Positions 1 through 8,430 of a stretch of 24,755 bases of DNA are shown here, in pieces. The position numbers and the translations under genes were made by a program. The stretch is from Ignavibacteria bacterium UBA961 (GTDB taxonomy: Bacteria > Bacteroidota > Ignavibacteria > Kapaibacteriales > UBA961): positions 1-24,755 of the forward strand of contig DBCJ01000039.1 in assembly GCA_002293005.1 (NCBI GenBank). Reading direction: 5' to 3'. Within the stretch, counting starts at the first letter, position 1. Every line of letters begins with the position of its first letter. Under the pieces are notes generated by a model. It made no database searches. It was given only the letters and a program-made list of their open reading frames with translations, and was not told where the DNA came from.

Positions 1-349
1 TATCATATGTATCGAGTTGTTCGGAGTTGATCAATTGTTCGATACTTGAAATGCGTAATCTTGTTTGGAGGGAAAAGAAAAGTGAATCAATCAATGATTT
101 TGGTTTCCAATACATTGCATTTGTACGGTCGGCACCTTGTTTCACAAGTGATCGTGACAATCGATATGATTTTGCCAAATTGGAACGTGAGATGGTAAAA
201 TCAAGACAAATATCCTCTGCAAATCCAAGTGGATTTTTATGCAATGTAATGAGTCTGGAATGATCACCGTAATCTTTGTGCATGCGCATGAAATCGTATG
301 GTACGCCGGCAAAATTCTCAGGTGCAATATGAAGAATGGATTTTTGCAT
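1..349 (-). CDS. Glycosyltransferase-like protein, N-terminal part (runs off left edge)
   Basis: Translating the minus strand from the ATG at 349 gives an uninterrupted frame to the window edge, 116 residues. The N-terminus ILHIAPENFAGVPY is a short beta strand followed by a Gly-rich turn, as at the start of GT-B type glycosyltransferases. A later stretch (residues about 31-50, SRLITLHKNPLGFAEDICLD) resembles the second strand region of such proteins. The ATG shares one base with the stop codon of the upstream acyltransferase gene (TGATG), so the two are translationally coupled and probably share a surface-polysaccharide or cell-envelope role. No catalytic residues lie in the visible part, so the family call is tentative, but that the frame is coding is well supported by length and coupling. 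The opposite-strand frames here are shadows. Confidence 0.65.
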   Translation of the reverse strand, partial: MQKSILHIAPENFAGVPYDFMRMHKDYGDHSRLITLHKNPLGFAEDICLDFTISRSNLAKSYRLSRSLVKQGADRTNAMYWKPKSLIDSLFFSLQTRLRISSIEQLINSEQLDTYD

Positions 350-1359
350 CAAGAATGAAAGTACTTGATAAAAGTATCTCGGAAAATCCCTCTACTTCCA
401 AAATTTTCCTTGAATCTGCCTAGTCCCCAATTAGGATCCATATTCACAGTGAAAATCCCAAAATCCAAATAGGAAAAATCTAGCTTCGCTGATTCTTCCA
501 TGATGGTCGCAAAGAGTAAATTCACGGCTCTATATTCTTGAAAATCATCATCATGACTAATATAAAATGCCAAAATCACTTCTTCATTTGCGGCAAATGT
601 GCAGACTCCAGCAATCATTCGATCATCCAAATAAGCACCCCATAATTTGATGTCTTCAGGAAAGCGCTTAGTTAGATCGATTAGTTCTTCGAGTGAATGA
701 GTAGGCTGAACTCCATGACGCATGCGAAGATTATTTTTAAGAATATCATAATAGGCATGATACTCATTTGATTGTTTGATCACGATGCCGGACTTTCTTG
801 CTTTGTTCAATGCGGTTCTGGCTTCAGGACGAAATCCGCTTTCAATTTCTTGGGGATTGCGCAAGTCCACAAGACTGGAAATCTCTCTTTTCAGATAGGA
901 AAAACCATGTTTGAAAAGAGCGAAATCAAGATAATTCGACAAGTGTTTTGCATACATCATCGGGGGAAGAGTGAGTTGAACACCCTCAAAATCATGTTCT
1001 TGGGCATATTCAATCAATCGTTCAACCATCAAAAATGCATCTCGAATATTACATTGAGCCGGATATACAAATCCACCATAGGATGCACCCCCATGTGAAT
1101 TCAAAATCCATTTCCCATCTCGCTTTTGACGAATCGCAGGAAAAACCGCGAAAAGTTTCTCATTTCTCAAAACATACAGAGAATGATCTTCAAATCTTCC
1201 TTCGGGATGATATGTGAGAAACTCTCGTAAATGGAACATTGTCCCATTGTCGGATGTTCGTACGAATTCATCCCAAAGTCCATCGGTTATTTTACCATCA
1301 CTAAAAGGATGAATGGAAATTTTCGCATCAAAGCTGAATACTTTCTCTGATTCTGACAT
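349..1359 (-). CDS. FemAB/GNAT-like acyltransferase (Acetyltransf_6 type)
   Basis: 336 residues, soluble, with no signal peptide. The arrangement is that of FemAB-like double-GNAT proteins: an N-terminal half with the SHGGASYGGFVYP segment (about residues 88-100), then a central FRPEARTALNKARKSGI helix (about 176-190) of the kind that precedes the acyl-CoA or aminoacyl-tRNA binding half. A C-terminal GNAT half follows with the strands GAYLDDRMIAGVCTF and EVILAFYIS and an LDFGIF segment near the end. Such proteins transfer acyl or aminoacyl groups to peptidoglycan or polysaccharide precursors; the exact substrate cannot be read here. It is followed with a one-base overlap by a glycosyltransferase-like gene, which supports an envelope role. 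A TAAATTTG box lies 30 bases upstream of the ATG. No clear ribosome binding site is visible. Confidence 0.75.
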   Translation of the reverse strand: MSESEKVFSFDAKISIHPFSDGKITDGLWDEFVRTSDNGTMFHLREFLTYHPEGRFEDHSLYVLRNEKLFAVFPAIRQKRDGKWILNSHGGASYGGFVYPAQCNIRDAFLMVERLIEYAQEHDFEGVQLTLPPMMYAKHLSNYLDFALFKHGFSYLKREISSLVDLRNPQEIESGFRPEARTALNKARKSGIVIKQSNEYHAYYDILKNNLRMRHGVQPTHSLEELIDLTKRFPEDIKLWGAYLDDRMIAGVCTFAANEEVILAFYISHDDDFQEYRAVNLLFATIMEESAKLDFSYLDFGIFTVNMDPNWGLGRFKENFGSRGIFRDTFIKYFHS

Positions 1360-1388
1360 ATGAGGTCATGATTGATCAATGAATGGCA

Positions 1389-1396
1389 CAAATTTA
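1389..1396 (-). promoter_or_regulatory. Candidate -7 promoter element (TAAATTTG) for the acyltransferase operon
   Basis: On the minus strand the sequence reads TAAATTTG, matching the Bacteroidota-type -7 consensus TAnnTTTG. It lies about 30 bases before the ATG at 1359, giving a leader of roughly 20-25 bases. No TTG is found at the expected -33 spacing, so support rests on the -7 box and its position alone. It also lies in the divergent region upstream of the EamA gene. Confidence 0.4.
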
Positions 1397-1438
1397 GTGC
1401 TATGATGCAAATTCACACATTTCTTCTGAATATCCTTC

Positions 1439-2296
1439 ATGTATCCTTTAATACTGCTTCAACAAATCATTGCCTCAAGCACGCATTTATTCGCAAAACA
1501 TGTCACTTCGCTCATTCATCCTTCAACTGTTGTTCTTTTCAGAGGCTTCTTCTCGGCAATGGCTTATGGAATATGGCTGATGGTTAGTCGTAAGAGCTTG
1601 AAAATTATAGAGAAAGAAGATGTCTTAGGTTTTTTTGTGCTTGGCGCTTTGAATATGCCGATCAATCAATTATTGTTTATTTGGGGTGTACGATATACAA
1701 CTCCGGCAAATGCTTCACTTGCTTATGCTCTCACACCTGCATTCGTATTGATGATTGCAGTCTTTTTTCTGGGTGAGACTTTGACAAAACGGAAGCTATT
1801 TGGCATCATCATAGCAATGATTGGAACATTCATTGTCTTGTTTGAAAAAGGATTGGCATTTGGCAGTGAACAGTTTCTTGGGAATATCATGGTTCTAATG
1901 GCTAGTATTTCATGGGCAGTATATACTACAATGGGTAAGAAATATGCCATGAAATATGGAGGTATATTTACCACTGGAATAAGCATGTTCACTGGTTTGA
2001 TTCTGTATGTTCCGATTGCTATGTCATTGCCATTTGATATAGCCCCCACCACATATGATTCATCGATTTGGTTTCAACTATTTTATTTAGGCGTGATTAC
2101 AAGCGGCCTTGGATATGCTTTATGGTATTTTGCCCTAACTAAAATGGAGGCAAGCAAATTAGCTGTATTCAATAATATTCAACCTGTTTTAACCACAGTG
2201 ATGGCATATTTTCTGTTTAATGCCCTTCCGAGTGAATTTTTCATATTTGGTGCGATTATCGCAATAATCGGTGTTATCATCACCCAACTTGGATGA
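1439..2296 (+). CDS. EamA/DMT-superfamily membrane transporter
   Basis: 285 residues and strongly hydrophobic, with about ten predicted membrane helices in two EamA repeats. The first repeat ends with the loop motif YTTPANASLAYALTPAF (about residues 86-102), followed by a helix and LGETLTKRKLFGIIIAMIG. The second repeat has the equivalent MEASKLAVFNNIQPVLT (about 240-256) and a final helix ending IIAIIGVIITQLG. These helix 4/helix 9 motifs are typical of the drug/metabolite exporter family. Substrates in this family are usually amino acids, nucleosides or other small metabolites, and nothing here identifies one. The ATG at 1439 leaves a complete first helix, so this start is credible, although no ribosome binding site is evident. 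It stands alone, divergent from the acyltransferase operon and upstream of the secretion operon. Confidence 0.85.
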   Translation: MYPLILLQQIIASSTHLFAKHVTSLIHPSTVVLFRGFFSAMAYGIWLMVSRKSLKIIEKEDVLGFFVLGALNMPINQLLFIWGVRYTTPANASLAYALTPAFVLMIAVFFLGETLTKRKLFGIIIAMIGTFIVLFEKGLAFGSEQFLGNIMVLMASISWAVYTTMGKKYAMKYGGIFTTGISMFTGLILYVPIAMSLPFDIAPTTYDSSIWFQLFYLGVITSGLGYALWYFALTKMEASKLAVFNNIQPVLTTVMAYFLFNALPSEFFIFGAIIAIIGVIITQLG

Positions 2297-2340
2297 TTAT
2301 TGCAACAATAATTCAAGATTGCAATCGTTTTGGAACTGTT

Positions 2341-2361
2341 TTTGATAGCAATACTATCAAA
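2341..2361. promoter_or_regulatory. 21-bp inverted repeat, candidate operator of the secretion operon
   Basis: TTTGATAG (2341-2348) and CTATCAAA (2354-2361) are perfect 8-bp inverted arms around a 5-bp centre. The repeat lies 27 bases before the ATG of the ABC transporter and is not followed by a T-run, so it does not look like a terminator. Size and position suit a dimeric repressor. The operon's last gene encodes a TetR-family regulator, the obvious candidate ligand. The assignment is inference. Confidence 0.45.
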
Positions 2362-2387
2362 TAATTCTTTTGATATTTGAATTACTT

Positions 2388-4910
2388 ATGAAATTAACAC
2401 TTATTTCGGTTCTTGAATCTCTGACATCCACGGACAGGGAGATGTTCCCTCATCAGGTGGATGATTTTTTTGAGCAATCATCAAATGTGATCAATGAATC
2501 CCTGTTTACAGAGTTCTTGCCGGGTTTAAAATATCCTTTTTGGACAAGTGGATTTATACTCAAAGATGCCGCCAAGCTCATGGGTATCAACTCATCCGTA
2601 TATGTCTTTGATTCGATATCAATGACTGAAACCAATGGTCCGATTCGTTTTCCTGCCGTGATTCCATACTGGACAGATCAATCAACAATAAATGACCTCG
2701 ACACTGCTGATTTATGTGTTTTGTTTGAAAAAACTCCCGAAGCATTTTTAGGTGTTCTTTATCCTTCAAATACTTCGATTACAATCTCTCTAGCAGATAT
2801 TCAGCGTTTGATTCAAGATTATCAATTGATATTGAGAAGAATGATTATTTCTCATATTCAGGACATGAAACAAAAACATGGATTGAATTTGTCCGATTCA
2901 TGTTTGGAATCAACATCAAACTCAACCTTGCTTGGTCTTCATGCAATTGCGCTTGAGAATACACAGGAAGAGATCGAATATGCACGATTGACAGCTTCTA
3001 TGTTTGCCTCAGAGAAAGAACAAGAGATATGGCTTGTGCATCCATTTTTCACAGAATGGCGATCCATACATCATGAGGGACTCCCCATGTTGATAGTGAA
3101 TTCAAGTCTTGAAGAATTGAAAGATCTTGAAACTCAACATGAAAAAGTGGAGATAAGTCCTGTCGAGCGCGCCCTTCAATATATCAAATTTGAGAAAAGA
3201 GATATTTATGTCATTACCATTTATGCAATATTGATTGGCTTGGTGTCTTTGGTCACACCATTAACCATCAATGCATTGGTGACAACCATCTCAGCCGGTG
3301 TGTTTACAATGCCATTGATTGTGCTGTCAGCAATTATATTCACGGGAATTCTCGTTGCCGGAGGAGTTGGGATAGCACAGCTATATGTGGTGGAATTATT
3401 GCAACAAAGAATATTTGTGAATACTGCATTTGAAATTGGATATAAGTTTCCTCATGCAAAACAGGAATTATTTAGTTCGACTTATGCTCCTGAATTACTC
3501 AATCGTTTTTTTGATATTGTGACGCTTCAAAAGGGAATTCGAAAATTACTAATTGATGGACTGAGTGCTGTAGTGATTGGTGCCGCCGGTTTGGGACTTC
3601 TTGTTTTTATCAGTCCCGAATTGCTTGCTTTGGGTGTTATGTTGTTAGTCTTTTCTTTATTGCTGGTTTATGTGCTTGGTAAAAATGGATTGAAGACAAG
3701 CATGGCCGAATCAAAAAAGAAATATGATGTTGCAGCTTTTCTTGAAGACATGGCCAGAAGCGTTGGTTCATTTAAACTCATTGGTTCGAATGAGTATATA
3801 TTCAAAAGAATAGATGCACTTGCTAATGATTATGTGAAGTATAGAAATCAGCATTTCAAAATTCTACTCAGACAACATCTTGGCTTTACATTTATCCGTG
3901 CGGCAGTGAATACTGGAGTTTTGGCTGTTGGAGGTTGGCTGGTTTTTGAAAGACAGATTACGCTTGGACAATTAGTTGCAACTGAAATTGTGATTGTGAC
4001 GCTCATCAATTCACTTGAAAAACTTACCAATCAATTGGAAGTCATTTATGATACATTGACTGCCTTTGACAAAGTATCGCTTGTAACTGATATTCCGATG
4101 GAGAGAAGAGGTGGTGAAAAACTGATTGATTCACCAAAAGGATTGACAATTCACTGTGAGCATGTGTCATTTGCATATGATAAAAGACCACTTCTCAAGG
4201 ATATTCATTTCTCTGTTCAACCAGGAACTCATGTAGCTCTTGTTGGTAAAAGCGGTGCGGGAAAGTCAACACTTTCTCAACTATTTCTTGGAGTATTGGA
4301 ACCATCGATGGGTAGCATTCTCATTGATGATGTGGATGTACGCAGATTGGATCTTGCAAGCATTCGAAAGAATATTGGATTGGTATTTCCTCATGATGAG
4401 ATATTTGATGGAACTGTTTGGGATAATATCACACTTGGAAGAGAGTGGGTTACAGGCCGAGATGTGATGAAAGCAATTCGACTGACAAGACTTGATGAAG
4501 AGTTTTTGCGTTTTCCGAAAGGATTGCATACCAAAGTACTTTCACATGGAAGAAATCTATCCACTGGTCAAATCAGAAGACTCATGATTGCTCGTGCGAT
4601 AGTTCATAAACCTAGATTATTGATTCTGGATGAAGCATTTACCGGAATTGAAGAACATATGAAACTTGCAATTATCAAAGAACTCAATTCAGCTGAATAT
4701 AATTGGACTGTGCTTTCAATCACTCATGATCCGGAAGTGCTCATGTGTTCGGATTATGTCTATGTATTGGATAATGGAATTATCGCTGAGCAAGGCACGC
4801 CTGAATCATTGTCCACTCAGGATAATTCTGTTCTTGGCTCAATGTTCCCCGATTTAGCACTCATCATTAATGCACATAGATTGTCAAATCATTCTGCAGG
4901 AAGCAAGTAA
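2388..4910 (+). CDS. Type I secretion-type ABC exporter (fused permease and ATPase)
   Basis: 840 residues from the ATG at 2388; a TTG at 2370 is the alternative start. Residues 1 to about 270 form a soluble domain that I do not recognise. It lacks an obvious C39 peptidase Cys-His pair. A membrane domain of about six helices follows (about 272-560), then a nucleotide-binding domain. Visible in the latter are an A-loop Tyr (VSFAYDKRP), Walker A GKSGAGKS at 620-627, signature LSTGQ at 724-728, Walker B ending D748-E749, and H-loop His780. Two elements are unusual: the Q-loop position carries Pro668 instead of Gln (NIGLVFPHDEIF), and the D-loop reads TGIE instead of SALD. Downstream HlyD-like and TolC-like genes indicate a tripartite type I secretion or efflux system acting from the inner membrane. 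Substrate unknown; no cargo gene with glycine-rich repeats is present. Confidence 0.85.
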   Translation: MKLTLISVLESLTSTDREMFPHQVDDFFEQSSNVINESLFTEFLPGLKYPFWTSGFILKDAAKLMGINSSVYVFDSISMTETNGPIRFPAVIPYWTDQSTINDLDTADLCVLFEKTPEAFLGVLYPSNTSITISLADIQRLIQDYQLILRRMIISHIQDMKQKHGLNLSDSCLESTSNSTLLGLHAIALENTQEEIEYARLTASMFASEKEQEIWLVHPFFTEWRSIHHEGLPMLIVNSSLEELKDLETQHEKVEISPVERALQYIKFEKRDIYVITIYAILIGLVSLVTPLTINALVTTISAGVFTMPLIVLSAIIFTGILVAGGVGIAQLYVVELLQQRIFVNTAFEIGYKFPHAKQELFSSTYAPELLNRFFDIVTLQKGIRKLLIDGLSAVVIGAAGLGLLVFISPELLALGVMLLVFSLLLVYVLGKNGLKTSMAESKKKYDVAAFLEDMARSVGSFKLIGSNEYIFKRIDALANDYVKYRNQHFKILLRQHLGFTFIRAAVNTGVLAVGGWLVFERQITLGQLVATEIVIVTLINSLEKLTNQLEVIYDTLTAFDKVSLVTDIPMERRGGEKLIDSPKGLTIHCEHVSFAYDKRPLLKDIHFSVQPGTHVALVGKSGAGKSTLSQLFLGVLEPSMGSILIDDVDVRRLDLASIRKNIGLVFPHDEIFDGTVWDNITLGREWVTGRDVMKAIRLTRLDEEFLRFPKGLHTKVLSHGRNLSTGQIRRLMIARAIVHKPRLLILDEAFTGIEEHMKLAIIKELNSAEYNWTVLSITHDPEVLMCSDYVYVLDNGIIAEQGTPESLSTQDNSVLGSMFPDLALIINAHRLSNHSAGSK

Positions 4911-4911
4911 A

Positions 4912-6315
4912 GTGGATTATAGTAAAAAACAAGGTGTAACGGTTCCATTCCGTGAGAGCAAATCCGGTTTTATTGCCTCCAATGCAATTTCTGCTGTGAG
5001 ATCTCCGAATTCATTACGGACCATGGCATATATCATTACCGGTTTATTGATTCTGATATTCCTCGTATTGACATATGTACCATGGGTTCAGACCGTGGCC
5101 GGGAAAGGTCAAGTAACCGCATTGATTCCAGGGCAAAGACCACAGAATATAAATGCGCAGATCACGGGAAGACTCGTCAGATGGCATGTGCAAGAAGGAC
5201 AACATGTTGAAGAAGGCGATACAATTGCCGTTCTTCAAGATATCGATTCCAAATTTTTGGATAGTGCCTTATTGGAAAATCAACAATCTCAATTGGAAGC
5301 AATACAGAATAGAAGAAATAGCATCATGTCTCAACTTGATGCATTGCGGAGACAAATTTCTGCTGAATCATCGGCAAGGGAAGCAAGCGTAAGGTCATCA
5401 CTTGAAAAAGTACAACAAGCAAAGCAAAAACGCATAGCCACTGAAGAGAGAATCAAACAAAATACTCTTGATTTGTCAGTAGCAAAACAACGATTTCAAG
5501 ACAGAAAAACATTGTTTGACAAAGGACTTTTGTCTCAAAGACAATTTGAAAATGCTCAATTGGAATTGCAAAGAGCCGAGGTTGGCTATAATAGTCAGAT
5601 TGCAGAAGTTGAAGGCGCTCGCAGAATGGAGAGCGAGGCACTTGAAAATGTGAAAAACAAAGAGTCGGAAGGTACATCCAAAATTGTGAAAGCGATGGCA
5701 GATGAATCAAAGGCTTTGGAAACAGTTGCTTCAATCGATAATTCTCTATTCAAGGGAAGATCGGAAATGAATGCGATGTTCTCCCGAAGAAGCGCCTCCA
5801 TCGTTCGTGCACCGAGCAAAGGAAAGATTGTGAGGCTATATACTATAGGTTCCGGTGAAACCGTAAAGCAAGGTGAAAAACTCGCAATTCTTGCACCTGA
5901 AATGAATACTCCGGCTGTGGAATTGACCATATCCGGAAATGATGCTCCATTGCTCACCAAAGGAAGAAAAGTTCGAGTACAATTTGATGGTTTTCCTGCA
6001 TTCATTATTCGTGGTTGGCCTGGTGCCTCTGTTGGTACATTCGGTGGTGTAATATCTGTAATTGATGCAATCGAAGATGAATCCTTCGGTGGACAATTCA
6101 GAATCATTGTAAAACCAGATCCAAATGATGAGCCATGGCCATCATCAAGTTATCTCAGACCCGGTACTCAAGCCTCCGGTTGGATGCAATTGAATGTGGT
6201 TTCACTTGGTTGGGAAATCTGGCGACAATTGAATGGATTTCCTCCAACTGTGAAAAAACCATCGAATGCCACATATCCAAAAGAAGTAAAAGATGCTGAT
6301 GCGGAGAAAGAATGA
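4912..6315 (+). CDS. HlyD-family periplasmic adaptor (membrane fusion protein)
   Basis: 467 residues from a GTG one base after the exporter's stop. An AGGA precedes that GTG by about 10 bases. An ATG at 4870 would add 14 residues and overlap the exporter by 41 bases; I judge it less likely. Order of parts: a cytoplasmic tail, one membrane helix beginning at about residue 38 (YIITGLLILIFLVLTYVPWV), a lipoyl-like half (GRLVRWHVQEGQHVEEGDTI, about 88-107), and a long Gln/Glu/Arg/Lys-rich alpha-helical coiled coil (about 125-275). The second lipoyl half (IVRAPSKGKIVRLYTIGSGE) and a beta-barrel region follow. This architecture bridges the inner membrane ABC exporter to the TolC-like channel encoded immediately downstream, with which it overlaps by four bases (ATGA). 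Confidence 0.87.
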   Translation: MDYSKKQGVTVPFRESKSGFIASNAISAVRSPNSLRTMAYIITGLLILIFLVLTYVPWVQTVAGKGQVTALIPGQRPQNINAQITGRLVRWHVQEGQHVEEGDTIAVLQDIDSKFLDSALLENQQSQLEAIQNRRNSIMSQLDALRRQISAESSAREASVRSSLEKVQQAKQKRIATEERIKQNTLDLSVAKQRFQDRKTLFDKGLLSQRQFENAQLELQRAEVGYNSQIAEVEGARRMESEALENVKNKESEGTSKIVKAMADESKALETVASIDNSLFKGRSEMNAMFSRRSASIVRAPSKGKIVRLYTIGSGETVKQGEKLAILAPEMNTPAVELTISGNDAPLLTKGRKVRVQFDGFPAFIIRGWPGASVGTFGGVISVIDAIEDESFGGQFRIIVKPDPNDEPWPSSSYLRPGTQASGWMQLNVVSLGWEIWRQLNGFPPTVKKPSNATYPKEVKDADAEKE

Positions 6316-7709
6316 AGACCATCATTGTAATAATCCTTGCATGTTGCGCATTTGGTTTGAATCAAAGAGTATTTGGACAAAATGTTGATATCAATACGAT
6401 CGACACTTTGTCTTTGGAAGAAGTATTGGCAATAGTCAATGCAAATCATCCAAAGCTCATGGAAATCAAACTTGGAAGAAATAGGGCTGAGGCACAAATT
6501 ATGCGTGCTTGGTCCGGGCTCGACCCTCAATTCTCCGCGGAAATCGGAGGCAAGAATGAAAAGGAGGCCTATAAATCACAGACATCTTCAGCAACTATGG
6601 AAATCCCCATTTACTGGGGGCCGAAAGTCATTGCCGGCTGGAGACGCAATCTTGGTTTATTTGATGAGGATTTGAATACGCAAATATCCGGTGAAATGTC
6701 ATTTGGTATCATGCTTCCATTATGGAGAAATATACTCATTGATAAAAATCGTGCATCGATTCAAAAAGCAGAACAAAATCCAACCATAGCTGAAGCTGAG
6801 ATACTTGAAATTCGTAATGAGCTATTTTTAAAGGCATCTGAAAAGTATTGGGATTGGTCCGGTTCTTTGGCAAAATTGAGAATTGCACAAGAACTTCTTG
6901 CAATCGCAGAATTCAGATTGCGAGGTATCACTGAGGAATTAAATAGCGGTGAAAGAGCTCGCATAGATAGCATTGAAATGTCACAAGAAATTCAAAGAAG
7001 ACGAGGAGCATTTTTCAAAGCAAGAAGGGAATATGAGAAAGCGGGAATCGCTCTCTCCGTATTTCTCTGGAATAATGATGGAACACCTGCTGCTATCCCG
7101 CAAGGAATTGCACCTTTCAATCCCATGGAAGTATTTCCATTGGATACTGCAACATATCGAAGAGACAAAGAATTGGCATTGCAGAAAAGACCTGAGCTCA
7201 TCATCAATTCAGCGGAACAGAATCAAGCTGAAGTGGATACTCGATTCGCCAGAGAACTTCAAAAGCCGGATATATCATTGAAGATTCTTCCATATTCAAC
7301 GGTGCAAACCATTGATGGATCCATTCCTGATTATAAGGTTGGCATACAAGCCGATTTGCCCTTATTGTTTAGAGATGCTCGAGGTCAAACTGCATTGGCT
7401 GAAATCAAACAACAATCGCTATCCTTCAAGAGGAATTCACTTCAAAGAGAGATTTCAGCTTCTGTAGATGATGCAGCTTCAGAACTTATAGCAACCTATG
7501 AACAATCACTTGCCGCAAGAGATGAATTGTCTGCTGCAAGACAAATGGAGAGAGCAGAAAGGGAATTGTATGATAGAGGCGAAGCAACTTTGTTCACGGT
7601 CAATTTTCGTGAGAGATTTACGGTAGAATCAGCTTCCCGCGAGATCGATGCCAGAATGAATTTTAGAAAGGCAATAGCTTATTATCTTTGGTCAATTGCA
7701 GGTTATTGA
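6312..7709 (+). CDS. TolC-like outer membrane efflux protein
   Basis: 465 residues with a signal peptide: MKTIIVIILACCAFGLNQR, then a likely cleavage after VFG-Q near residue 23. The mature protein begins with a typical OEP N-terminus (LSLEEVLAIVNANHPKL). It continues with long heptad-rich helices (ELFLKASEKYWDWSGSLAKL; AIAEFRLRGITEELNSGERA) that repeat in the second half. This is the alpha-helical periplasmic tunnel pattern of TolC relatives. The protein ends in an aromatic residue (IAGY), usual for outer membrane barrels. The start overlaps the adaptor's stop by four bases. It supplies the outer membrane exit for the exporter and adaptor encoded upstream. Confidence 0.85.
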   Translation: MKTIIVIILACCAFGLNQRVFGQNVDINTIDTLSLEEVLAIVNANHPKLMEIKLGRNRAEAQIMRAWSGLDPQFSAEIGGKNEKEAYKSQTSSATMEIPIYWGPKVIAGWRRNLGLFDEDLNTQISGEMSFGIMLPLWRNILIDKNRASIQKAEQNPTIAEAEILEIRNELFLKASEKYWDWSGSLAKLRIAQELLAIAEFRLRGITEELNSGERARIDSIEMSQEIQRRRGAFFKARREYEKAGIALSVFLWNNDGTPAAIPQGIAPFNPMEVFPLDTATYRRDKELALQKRPELIINSAEQNQAEVDTRFARELQKPDISLKILPYSTVQTIDGSIPDYKVGIQADLPLLFRDARGQTALAEIKQQSLSFKRNSLQREISASVDDAASELIATYEQSLAARDELSAARQMERAERELYDRGEATLFTVNFRERFTVESASREIDARMNFRKAIAYYLWSIAGY

Positions 7710-7713
7710 AATT

Positions 7714-8430
7714 ATGTCAAATCTTGAAACTGTTTTTGAATCCATCATTCACTTTGCTCTCAAAGACCCAAGACAAACCAAATTGGGAAGAAGTATTGTC
7801 AAGAATGGTATTTATATGATCGCAGAGCTGGGTTTTGAAGAAATGAATTTCAAAAAACTAGGTAAAGCGATTGGTTCACCGGAAGCATCTATCTATAGAT
7901 ATTTTGAGAATAAACATAAATTTCTGCTGTATATCATGGCAATGTATTGGGGAATGATTGATCAACATTGTGAAAAAATCATTCACTCAAACAATGGACA
8001 TGAGGAGAAAATCTATTCTACATTAGATTTGTTATGTACTTCGCCTGATATTCCTTTTGGGAATGTCAAAATACCAGGTGAAGTGATTTATGCGGTTGTG
8101 ATTGGTGAATCTGTAAAAACATTCATGACTAAACATGTGGATGCCGACAATCATCATGGTGCTTTTCGCACATTGAAGTCTACTACTTCCCATTTAGCAG
8201 AATTATTATCCGAGTATAGTCCTGATTACCCCTTTCCAAAAGCTCTGGCTTCAACAATTATTGAAATGTCTTTGTATCAAAGATACTTTTCAGAACACCT
8301 TCCATCCATGACAGATATTGGGAAGCATCAATCAATTGTGGATGACTTAAAGCTATGGATCATTGGCTTATTAAGAGCAACTAGAATTACTCCGGGTGAG
8401 GACTCTCAGATTTTACGCATCAGCTTATAG
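7714..8430 (+). CDS. TetR/AcrR-family transcriptional regulator
   Basis: 238 residues from the ATG at 7714, four bases after the TolC-like gene's stop; an in-frame TTG at 7696 is an alternative. Residues about 20-67 form a TetR-type helix-turn-helix: helix 1 (RSIVKNGIYMIAELGFEEM), then FKKLGKAIGSPEASIYRYF with the characteristic S-IYRYF-NK turn at 59-67. The rest is a helical ligand-binding domain with no recognisable sub-family signature. As the last gene of the secretion operon it is a likely autoregulator, plausibly acting at the inverted repeat at 2341-2361. Its 3' end overlaps the convergent DUF1232 gene by 25 bases. The regulator call is firm; target and ligand are inferred or unknown. 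Confidence 0.85.
   Translation: MSNLETVFESIIHFALKDPRQTKLGRSIVKNGIYMIAELGFEEMNFKKLGKAIGSPEASIYRYFENKHKFLLYIMAMYWGMIDQHCEKIIHSNNGHEEKIYSTLDLLCTSPDIPFGNVKIPGEVIYAVVIGESVKTFMTKHVDADNHHGAFRTLKSTTSHLAELLSEYSPDYPFPKALASTIIEMSLYQRYFSEHLPSMTDIGKHQSIVDDLKLWIIGLLRATRITPGEDSQILRISL

Noticed and set aside
27..263. 78-residue plus-strand frame near the left edge
   Set aside because: Opposite strand carries the glycosyltransferase-like frame, which is longer, coupled to its neighbour and has a recognisable N-terminus.
2296..2312. Inverted repeat ATTATTG-CAA-CAATAAT at the end of the EamA gene, considered as a terminator
   Set aside because: The 7-bp stem is almost all A/T and is not followed by a T-run, so it is unlikely to terminate; AT-rich sequence makes such repeats common.
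5595..6107. 170-residue open frame on the minus strand
   Set aside because: It lies wholly inside the HlyD-like adaptor gene, has no recognisable motif or ribosome binding site, and is explained by codon bias of the real gene.
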